5,385 bases of DNA. Source: DAOTZU01 sp034433995. GTDB lineage: Bacteria > Chloroflexota > Anaerolineae > UBA1429. The stretch is from contig DAOTZU010000213.1 in assembly GCA_034433995.1 (NCBI GenBank), positions 1-5,385 of the forward strand. Reading direction: 5' to 3'. Positions 1 through 5,385 of this stretch are shown here, piece by piece (the stretch's first letter is position 1; each line of letters opens with the position of its first letter). The notes under the pieces are model-generated. The model was not told the origin of the DNA, searched no databases, and was given only the letters and a program-made list of their open reading frames with translations. The position numbers were made by a program, and so were the translations under genes.

Positions 1-2
1 GC

Positions 3-442
3 GCCCTTATGGAGCAGATCCTGGATGCGCTGCGTTCCGTCCAAAAGCGCACCCACATTTGATCTTGCTGGAGACCCTGGAGGCCCTCCGCCGCGGCGGC
101 AGGGCGGCCAGGTTGATGCCGGTGGTGGACCGCATCGTCCAGGCGCTGCATATCAAGCCCATCCTCCACATGCCCGAGGGAGAGCTTGGCTTGCTGGGGG
201 TGGCGCGCTCCTATGCCAAGGGTTTGGAGCGGATCAAACAAGAGATCGCCCGGCTGGGGCCGCTGGAATATCTGGCCGTGATGCACGTCCGCCGGGAGGC
301 CTTGGCCCAACAGTTCGCCGATGAGTTGGCCCGCCTGCTCCCCTTTGCCCGGGAGCGCATCACCGTGGGCGAGGCGGGGGTGGTGTTGGCCTGTCACGCG
401 GGCGAAGGGGTGGTGGCCGCGATAGGTGTGCAGGCGGGCTGA
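3..442 (+). CDS. DegV family fatty-acid-binding protein, C-terminal part, frame broken near position 58
   Basis: DegV/FakB proteins bind a fatty acid in the cytosol and, in bacteria with FakA kinase, present it for phosphorylation into phospholipid synthesis. Only about 147 C-terminal residues of a usual 280 or so are in the window. From position 3 the frame reads ALMEQILDALRSVQKRTHI and then hits TGA at 60. The next frame, from the TTG at 59, continues LILLETLEALRRGGR without losing family similarity. The join gives the usual DegV run: helix, RTHI-strand, 'TLEALRRGGR' (the conserved Gly-Gly-Arg turn), 'IKPIL' strand, a long helix, 'VMHV', then 'VGEAGVVLACHAGEG', the equivalent of the family's late GE-G-P---H-GPG motif. 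One extra T in the TTT at 58-60 would restore a single frame. A downstream-only TTG start at 59 would begin in mid-domain and is unlikely to be a real start. A terminator follows directly, so this is probably the last gene of its unit. The family call is firm; the bound lipid is unknown. Confidence 0.85.
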   Translation, partial: PYGADPGCAAFRPKAHPHLILLETLEALRRGGRAARLMPVVDRIVQALHIKPILHMPEGELGLLGVARSYAKGLERIKQEIARLGPLEYLAVMHVRREALAQQFADELARLLPFARERITVGEAGVVLACHAGEGVVAAIGVQAG

Positions 443-463
443 ACCCAATGCGCCTGTTCTCTG

Positions 464-499
464 TATCCGACCGGCCCAGGCCGGCCGGATATGTTTTTT
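464..499 (+). terminator. Rho-independent terminator after degV
   Basis: A 13-bp inverted repeat (464-476 with 479-491) has one A-C mismatch at 470/485. The innermost C-G pair would open to give a 4-base loop. The stem is GC-rich (CCGGCC/GGCCGG core with a TATCCG/CGGATA base). It is followed after two bases by six T residues (494-499). It lies 22 bases after the degV stop and upstream of the protease start, so it should separate the two genes' transcripts. Confidence 0.85.
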
Positions 500-568
500 G
501 TGGGGCTGGAAGCAAGACATGCGGAACTTGCCGGCGGGGCCTGCCGTCTTGCTCATGGCACTCTGCTC

Positions 569-573
569 GGGGA
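569..573 (+). promoter_or_regulatory. Shine-Dalgarno of the subtilase gene (GGGGA)
   Basis: GGGGA lies 8 bases before the ATG at 582. This start places a short basic n-region (MKRY) directly before the hydrophobic core of the signal peptide. A rival ATG at 519 has GGAAG at 508-512, 6 bases upstream. It would add 21 residues, including a second hydrophobic stretch, before the signal peptide. I prefer 582, but the sequence alone does not exclude 519. The AGAAGG that abuts the ATG at 582 is too close to act as a normal ribosome binding site. Confidence 0.5.
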
Positions 574-581
574 TCAGAAGG

Positions 582-3482
582 ATGAAAAGGTACGCGATTT
601 TCGGGGTGTTGCTGCTGCTGAGCTGCGTGGGTCTGGGGGTGGCCTGGGCTGGCCCGCTGGGGCGCTCCGGTGATGGGCCGGGGCGAGAGGCCCTGCCGGC
701 CATCTATTTGCGCGCGGCGACCTTTGTGCCCGCCTTGGGCCAGGAGCCGGCGCCATCTCTATGGCCGGGTTCCTTGCCCGCCGAGGAGACGGGCCAGGCC
801 CTGGTGCAGTTTCGCGGCCCCATCCTGCCCGCGTGGCGGGAGGCGCTGGAGGCGACCGGGGCCCAGATCCTGGCCTATATCCCCGATTACGCCTACCGGG
901 TGCGCCTAGAAAGGGTCTCGTTGGAGCAATTGCGCCGGCTGCCGGGGGTGCTCTGGGTGGGGCCGTATCGGCCGGCCTACCGGCTGAGCCCAGAGTTGGC
1001 CTCGGCAGAGGGCCGCGCTTGGCGGGTGGAATGGGCCGAGGAGCCGGACAAGGCGGTGCTGGAGACCTTGCCGGCCCTGGGGCTGCGGGTGATCGGCCGT
1101 GAAGGCCGTTCTATGGTCCTTGCGGGGGAGAGGGGCCAAGTGGCTGCCCTGGCGCGGCTGCCCCATGTGGAATGGATCGCCCCGCTTGCCCTGGCGCGTC
1201 CCATGAACGATATCGCCACGGGCGAGATCCGCGTCCCGGCAGCCTGGGACGCGGGCTATACCGGCGAGGGACAGATCATCGCCGTGGCCGATACGGGCCT
1301 GGATACCGGGGTGGATTATCCCCACGTGGTGGGCGATATGCACCGCGACCTGGATAACCGCGTGATCCGCCTGCGCAGTTGGCCCATCGCCCCCCTGTAT
1401 TATGGCTATCTGAACAATCCCCTGGCCGATGACGGCGCCGCCGACTTGGACGCCGGCCACGGCACCCACGTGGCCGGCTCGGCGGTGGGCAACGGCTACC
1501 ACTCCGGGGGGCGCTATCGCGGCGTGGCCCCTGGCGCCCTGTTGGCCTTTCAGGCGCTGGAGCAATATTGCGACCTCAACGCCGCCGGCGAGGAGGTCTT
1601 TGGCGGCCCGGATGGCTATTATCTGGTGGGCTTGCCAGCGGACCTCGGCCAGCACTATGGCGAGGCCTACGGCTGGGGCGCGCGCATCCACACCAACTCG
1701 TGGGCCGGCGGGGCGCCGGGCGTTTATGATGTGTGGGCGCAACAAACGGACCGCTTTGTGTGGGAACACCGAGACATGCTGATCCTCTTTGCCACGGGCA
1801 ACGCCGGCGCCGATGCCGATGGCGACGGCCGGGTGGATGCTGGCTCGGTGTTGCCGCCGGCCACGGCCAAGAACATCATCGCCGTGGGTGGCACAGAGAA
1901 CCGCCGCCCCGCGCCTGATGATGGCTGGCAAACTTATGGCCAGTTCAACGCGGGCGCCTTTCCGGCGGATCCTCTGCGTAGCGACCCTATGGCCGATGCA
2001 GGCGCCGACGGCCTTATGGCCTTTAGCGGGCGCGGCCCCACGCTGGATGGCCGCCTGGCGCCCCACGTGGTGGCCCCCGGCACCTGGATCATCTCCTTGC
2101 GCTCCAGCGTGGCGCGGCGCTCTGTCTGGGGCAACCTCGACGCCTATTACATGTACAACGGTGGCACCAGCATGAGCGCCCCCTTGGTGGCGGGCGCGGC
2201 GGCCCTGGTGCGCCAGGCTGATCTTGCCCAAGGGCATGCCCCCAGCGCGGCCCTGATCAAGGCCACCCTTTTGCACACCGCACGAGATATCCCCGGCCAG
2301 TACCCCGCGCCCTATGGCGAGGCGGGACCCATCCCCAACAACGACGAAGGTTGGGGCGCGGTGGATGTCCGTGCCGCCACGACCTCTATGAAATATTTCG
2401 TGGACCAGACCACGGCGCTCCAGACGGGGCAGCAGGCGGTCTATACGTACCGGGCCGGCGCCGGGGCGCAGCCGGCCAAGTTCACATTGGTGTGGACCGA
2501 TTACCCCGCCGCCCTGGAGGCCGCCAAGCAACTGGTGAACGACCTGGATCTCACCATCACCGCGCCGGATGGCCAGGTCTATCGGGGTAACGTTTTCAGC
2601 GGGGGCTGGTCCTTGCCGGGGGGCGCGGCGGACCGGACCAACAATGTGGAGGCTGTGTATTTGCCCCAAACGTTGGCCGGCACCTACACGGTGACTATCT
2701 CGGCCCACAACATTCCCTTTGGCCCCCAAGATTTCGCCCTGGTGGTGAGCCTCGCCCCGCCCCCGCAGATCCGGCGGGCCGTGTTGCCCCTGGTTTTGCG
2801 GTATCGCCGGGAGCTCCCCGCGCCTGCGCCCACGCCGGCCCCTGGGGAGTTGCGGGATGATTTCAGCCGGGTTACGGGGATGTGGCCGGTCACCACCACC
2901 CAAGAGTATGTGCTAGACTATGTGGCGGGGGAGTATCGTCTGCGCCTCAGCCCGGCCCAATGGCGGTTGCAGGCGCCGCTGCGGGCCACGGTGGCGGGGG
3001 ATATGCTGGTGGAGGTGGATGGCCGGGCGGTGAACGCGGCGCGCCAGGCCTATGGCCTGTTCTTTGGCGGCGCTGGCCAGGGGGCCGAGGCAAAGTTCGT
3101 GGCCTTTATCGTCTCGCCCACGGGCTATTACGCCTTGGTGCGCTACCAAGCGGCGACGGAATCCTTCCTGGTACCCTGGACGGCTGCGGAGGTGATCCAA
3201 CGCGGCGCGGCCACCAACCGGCTCGCGGTGGCGCGGGTGGGAGATTGGGTGCACTGCGCCGTGAACGGGGTGCCTCTGCTGGCCTTGCAGGAGACGGGGT
3301 TGGCCCAGGGGACGCAGCTAGGGTTGATCGCCTTCTGCTGGGAGGCGCCTTACGCCGAGGCGCGGTTCGATAATTTCCGCCTATTGCCCTTGGGCGGCCT
3401 CTTGGGGCTGGAAGATGCAGCGCAAGCGCGGGCGGGCGCCTCTATGCTTTCAGCGCCGCCCGACCCCCAACTTGCCCCCTGA
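582..3482 (+). CDS. Secreted KP-43-type subtilisin-like serine protease (S8) with C-terminal jelly-roll domain
   Basis: A 966-residue extracellular endopeptidase. Residues 1-23 form a signal peptide (MKRY, then a hydrophobic core, AWA before GP). Residues 74-137 and 149-210 are two copies of a propeptide-like module, each ending in a LPxVxWVxP-type strand. The catalytic domain starts near N209 and holds Asp237 (AVADTGLDTG), His293 (GHGTHVAG), oxyanion Asn407 (FATGNAG) and Ser530 (GGTSMSAP), so it should be active. Residues 605-724 (PAKFTLVW, LVNDLDLTITAPDG, NNVEAVYL, GTYTVTI, GPQDFALVV) match the beta-barrel of Bacillus KP-43 protease as I remember it. Then come VLPLVLR (734-740), a Pro/Ala/Thr linker and a concanavalin-like jelly-roll (759-937), possibly a carbohydrate or surface binding module, and a 29-residue tail. 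Loops are longer than in KP-43: about 20 residues at 327-347, and a DADGDG loop after Asn407. Cys15 in LLSC is a weak lipobox alternative. The family call is firm; the substrate is unknown. Confidence 0.95.
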   Translation: MKRYAIFGVLLLLSCVGLGVAWAGPLGRSGDGPGREALPAIYLRAATFVPALGQEPAPSLWPGSLPAEETGQALVQFRGPILPAWREALEATGAQILAYIPDYAYRVRLERVSLEQLRRLPGVLWVGPYRPAYRLSPELASAEGRAWRVEWAEEPDKAVLETLPALGLRVIGREGRSMVLAGERGQVAALARLPHVEWIAPLALARPMNDIATGEIRVPAAWDAGYTGEGQIIAVADTGLDTGVDYPHVVGDMHRDLDNRVIRLRSWPIAPLYYGYLNNPLADDGAADLDAGHGTHVAGSAVGNGYHSGGRYRGVAPGALLAFQALEQYCDLNAAGEEVFGGPDGYYLVGLPADLGQHYGEAYGWGARIHTNSWAGGAPGVYDVWAQQTDRFVWEHRDMLILFATGNAGADADGDGRVDAGSVLPPATAKNIIAVGGTENRRPAPDDGWQTYGQFNAGAFPADPLRSDPMADAGADGLMAFSGRGPTLDGRLAPHVVAPGTWIISLRSSVARRSVWGNLDAYYMYNGGTSMSAPLVAGAAALVRQADLAQGHAPSAALIKATLLHTARDIPGQYPAPYGEAGPIPNNDEGWGAVDVRAATTSMKYFVDQTTALQTGQQAVYTYRAGAGAQPAKFTLVWTDYPAALEAAKQLVNDLDLTITAPDGQVYRGNVFSGGWSLPGGAADRTNNVEAVYLPQTLAGTYTVTISAHNIPFGPQDFALVVSLAPPPQIRRAVLPLVLRYRRELPAPAPTPAPGELRDDFSRVTGMWPVTTTQEYVLDYVAGEYRLRLSPAQWRLQAPLRATVAGDMLVEVDGRAVNAARQAYGLFFGGAGQGAEAKFVAFIVSPTGYYALVRYQAATESFLVPWTAAEVIQRGAATNRLAVARVGDWVHCAVNGVPLLALQETGLAQGTQLGLIAFCWEAPYAEARFDNFRLLPLGGLLGLEDAAQARAGASMLSAPPDPQLAP
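3429..3462. other. GC-rich hairpin between convergent genes, possible transcript-end structure
   Basis: The bases at 3429-3439 pair with 3453-3462 to give a 10-bp, all-GC stem with one bulged G at 3434 and a 13-base loop. The loop contains the last base and the adjacent two bases of the minus-strand S-component stop codon (3450-3452). It also lies inside the last codons of the protease. No T run follows on either strand, so it is not a canonical intrinsic terminator. It could stall polymerase, protect both 3' ends, or simply reflect high GC content. No other terminator candidate is visible between the convergent genes. Confidence 0.3.
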
Positions 3483-4298
3483 GGCGCTGGGGCGGGCCGG
3501 CGGGGTGGCCGGGACGGCCAGGGTAAAGTGGAACCGCCGCTGAAAGCGCCGCAGCAGCCGCAGGAGGGGGATGCCCAAGAGCCAGATCAAGAGCGCGTTG
3601 CCCGCCGCCCGGCCCAGGTCCCACCAGAACGAGGTGACACTGTAGAACAGGGCGTAGCGTTGCAGCGTCTCTAGGAGGGACATCCCCGGCCGCCAGTAGA
3701 GCTGGGCTTGCTGGGGCTGAAAAACATAGGGCCAGAACCAGATGTTCATCAGCGCGCCAAAGAGGAACCCCCAAAAGATGCCCCACAAGCCCAACATGGC
3801 CACCTCCGCCTTATTCCAGCGGTGCAACTTGGGCAGCCAGGCCGAGCTCAGGCCCACCCAGCCGGTGGCGAACATCTGGTAGGGGAGCCAGGGGCCGATC
3901 CCCGCGCCGATGATGGCCGAGACCAAGAGGGAGAGGGCGCCCAAGAGGAAGCCGAAGGTGGCGCCGTAGGCATAGCCGCAGAGGATGGGCAGCATAAAAA
4001 CCACCGAGAACCCCGCCGGGCCCGGCACGGCCCGCAAGACGGCGTTGGCGGCCGTCAGCACACCCAAGATGGCCACCATTTTCGAATTCATCTCCCCGGT
4101 GCCCAGCGTGGTCATCACGGCACCCAAGCAGAGGACGATGAGGAGGATGGTCAACAAGGGGGCATCTTCGGCATGGGCGGCGTTGTTCACCATGGCTTGG
4201 GGCAGCGTGGTGAGGAAAAAGGGGTAGAGAAAAGCCACCAGCCCGATGAGGCTGGCCAAGAGGAGGATGGCATCATCCAGCAGGCGGGCTAGCCGCAT
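3450..4298 (-). CDS. ECF transporter substrate-binding membrane S-component
   Basis: An integral membrane protein of 282 residues that would capture a vitamin-type substrate for an ECF importer. About six hydrophobic stretches are visible: residues 10-30, 46-66, 72-90, 97-133 (long, probably two helices), 163-187 and 217-248. The Gly-rich run before GPWLPYQMF (135-143) is the hallmark of the ECF_trnsprt-like S-components and packs next to the substrate site in this group. AHAEDAPLL (41-49) and NSKMVAILGVLTAANAVLR (71-89) match the large S-components of Actinobacteria and Chloroflexota as I recall them. It is longer than the usual 170-200 residues because of an extra N-terminal helix and a basic, Pro-rich C-tail (251-282). 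The ATG lies within the last codons of the ATPase gene (10-bp overlap), so translation is probably coupled. The 3' end overlaps the protease by 33 bp. The substrate is not determined by sequence; a corrinoid is one possibility. Confidence 0.85.
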   Translation of the reverse strand: MRLARLLDDAILLLASLIGLVAFLYPFFLTTLPQAMVNNAAHAEDAPLLTILLIVLCLGAVMTTLGTGEMNSKMVAILGVLTAANAVLRAVPGPAGFSVVFMLPILCGYAYGATFGFLLGALSLLVSAIIGAGIGPWLPYQMFATGWVGLSSAWLPKLHRWNKAEVAMLGLWGIFWGFLFGALMNIWFWPYVFQPQQAQLYWRPGMSLLETLQRYALFYSVTSFWWDLGRAAGNALLIWLLGIPLLRLLRRFQRRFHFTLAVPATPPARPSASGGKLGVGRR

Positions 4299-5385
4299 CG
4301 GGCGCTCCTCAGGACGTCCTCGACGGTGAGATAGTGGTCGTCGCGGAAGAGTTTGTTGATCTGCGAGGCAAAGACCATGGAGTGGGTCATCACCTCGCGG
4401 GTGGTGCCATCCACCACCACTTCACCATCGCCCAAGATGATGACACGGTCTGCGCAAGCTGCCACCAACTCCACATCGTGGGTGGAGAGGATCACCGTGC
4501 GCCCTCGGGCGCGTTGGGCCTCCAAATAGTGGGCCAAAGCCTGTTTCTGCAAATAATCCAGGCCGCGGGTGGGCTCATCCAGCAAAATAATCTCCGGCTC
4601 GGCGGCGAGGATGGAGGCCAAGGCCACCCGTTGCCGCTCGCCCACGCTCAGATCGCGGGGATAGCGCCCGGCGTGCTGAGCGAGCCCCAAGGTGGCCAGG
4701 AGCTCGTCCTGCCCCTCGGGCGCCAGGCCGTGGTTGCGCCGGGTGAAGGCCAGCTCCTCCGCCACCGTCTCGGCAAAGAGGAGGGCGTTGGGGTTCTGGG
4801 GCACATAGCCCACCACGCGGATCAGCTCCTCCAGGGGCGTCTCGTTGGTATCCATGGCGCGCACCTGCACACTGCCCCGCTTGGGCCGCAAGAGGCCTAC
4901 CAGGTGTTTGAGCAATGTGGTCTTGCCCGAACCGTTGCGCCCCATAAGGGCCACAAACTCCCCCGGCTGGATCTGCAGGTTGATTCCCCTGAGGGCCGGG
5001 TGGCCGTTGTAGGCGTACCACAGGTCGCGGACGACCACCTCCGGCGCGCCCGCCGTGGGCCGCCCTTGGGGCCAGGGCCGGGGCGTCAGCTCCAGCTGGC
5101 GCGCCCAGGGCCGGGCGTCCTTGATGGTGAGCGGCAACGGCTCCCAGCCCAGGGCTTTGCCCAATTGCACCAACGGAGGTACCAGGTCCATCTGGCGCAA
5201 CACCTCTTGGGGCGTGCCGATGAGGGGAGGCTCGCCGGGGCCGGGCAGGTAGATGACCTGGTCGGCATATTGCACCACCCGCTCCAGGCGATGCTCGGAG
5301 AGGATGATGGTCAAGCCCAGATCGGCGTTGAGCTTTTCCAGGGCGGTGAGCACCTCCTCGGCGGCCTGGGGGTCGAGCTGGGAGG
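4289..5385 (-). CDS. ECF transporter fused double ATPase (EcfA-EcfA'), 5' end outside window
   Basis: A cytosolic ATP-binding protein that would drive an ECF importer together with EcfT and the S-component. The window holds the last 364 residues. The first nucleotide-binding domain is cut: its D-loop (SQLD, 5372-5383) and H-loop (SEHR, His at 5291-5293) remain, followed by a linker with PPLVQLGKALGWEPLPLTIKDAR, typical of two-domain ECF ATPases such as the YkoD group. The second domain is complete: Walker A GRNGSGKTT (4916-4942), Q-loop VPQNPNALLF, signature LSVGER (4634-4651), Walker B IILLDEP (from 4591), D-loop RGLD and H-loop STHD (His at 4478-4480). Both domains therefore appear catalytically competent as far as seen. 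The C-tail HSMVFASQINKLF...LTVEDVL is the usual extension of this group. The GTG at 5353 is not the start, because the frame stays open with good similarity to the window edge. It overlaps the S-component by 10 bp. The EcfT gene is not in the window. Confidence 0.92.
   Translation of the reverse strand, partial: SQLDPQAAEEVLTALEKLNADLGLTIILSEHRLERVVQYADQVIYLPGPGEPPLIGTPQEVLRQMDLVPPLVQLGKALGWEPLPLTIKDARPWARQLELTPRPWPQGRPTAGAPEVVVRDLWYAYNGHPALRGINLQIQPGEFVALMGRNGSGKTTLLKHLVGLLRPKRGSVQVRAMDTNETPLEELIRVVGYVPQNPNALLFAETVAEELAFTRRNHGLAPEGQDELLATLGLAQHAGRYPRDLSVGERQRVALASILAAEPEIILLDEPTRGLDYLQKQALAHYLEAQRARGRTVILSTHDVELVAACADRVIILGDGEVVVDGTTREVMTHSMVFASQINKLFRDDHYLTVEDVLRSARCG
4305..4310 (-). promoter_or_regulatory. 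Shine-Dalgarno of the S-component gene (GAGGAG)
   Basis: On the minus strand GAGGAG stands 6 bases before the ATG at 4298-4296, inside the coding end of the ATPase gene. Its strength and spacing support this ATG as the start and fit translational coupling between the two ECF genes. Confidence 0.75.

Noticed and set aside
500..568. Promoter for the protease between the terminator and the start
   Set aside because: TTGCCG at 528-533 with GCTCAT 17 bases later is the closest sigma-70-like pair, but the -10 match is too weak to call.
426..581. Extension of the protease frame upstream to a GTG at 426
   Set aside because: It would overlap the end of degV, run through the intrinsic terminator and put about 50 residues before the signal peptide. 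ATG 582 fits better, with ATG 519 as a possible second choice.
603..626. Lipobox (LLSC, Cys15) making the protease a lipoprotein
   Set aside because: Leu at the -2 position fits the lipobox poorly and the hydrophobic core continues past the Cys to a good AWA cleavage site, so a type I signal peptide is preferred. Not fully excluded.
906..2903. Long open frame (665 codons) on the minus strand inside the protease gene
   Set aside because: It is antisense to a gene with clear catalytic motifs, has low-complexity Gly/Arg/His/Ala composition and no family resemblance. Long antisense open frames are common in GC-rich genes with strong third-position bias.
3446..3547. Perfect 10-bp inverted repeat GCTTTCAGCG / CGCTGAAAGC (3446-3455 and 3538-3547)
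   Set aside because: The arms are 82 bases apart, both lie in coding sequence of the S-component tail (Arg-Phe-Gln-Arg codons and the stop region), and no T run or other feature accompanies them. Probably chance.
3708..4292. Plus-strand open frame of 194 codons opposite the S-component
   Set aside because: It is rich in Gly, His, Gln and Glu, the expected mirror of hydrophobic membrane codons. It has no ribosome binding site and no recognisable domain.

Overview
The window is GC-rich, almost fully coding DNA from a bacterial chromosome. The most likely source is a member of the Chloroflexota (Anaerolineae/Thermoflexia-like). This is inferred from protein style: a secreted protease with an LPLVLR segment, then a Pro/Ala/Thr linker and a C-terminal jelly-roll domain, plus a large ECF S-component of the type shared by Actinobacteria and Chloroflexota. 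No rRNA or other phylogenetic marker is present, so the assignment is moderate.

Layout, left to right. (1) Positions 3-442, plus strand: the C-terminal half of a DegV/FakB-like fatty-acid-binding protein. Its reading frame is broken near position 58 by what looks like one missing T in a T run. (2) Positions 443-581: a short intergenic region with a clear intrinsic terminator (464-499) and the Shine-Dalgarno sequence of the next gene. I see no convincing promoter. (3) Positions 582-3482, plus strand: a 966-residue secreted subtilase of the KP-43 type. It has a signal peptide, a duplicated propeptide module, a complete Asp/His/Asn/Ser catalytic set, the KP-43 beta-barrel domain, a linker and a jelly-roll domain. 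(4) Positions 3450-5385, minus strand: the end of an ECF (energy-coupling factor) vitamin-uptake operon. It is transcribed toward the protease and overlaps its 3' end by 33 bp. The operon part seen here is a fused double ATPase (5' end outside the window) followed by a membrane S-component with a 10-bp overlap and a strong Shine-Dalgarno.

The two ECF genes work together: the ATPase powers uptake and the S-component binds the substrate. The missing EcfT would be expected to the right of the window. Comparison with remembered homologues hints at a corrinoid substrate, but the sequence does not prove it. The protease and the DegV gene have no evident functional link to the transporter.

I found no CRISPR array, tRNA, insertion sequence or obviously new system. 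The most useful observations are the frameshift in degV, the domain architecture and predicted maturation site of the protease, the convergent overlap with its hairpin, and the possible corrinoid identity of the transporter.
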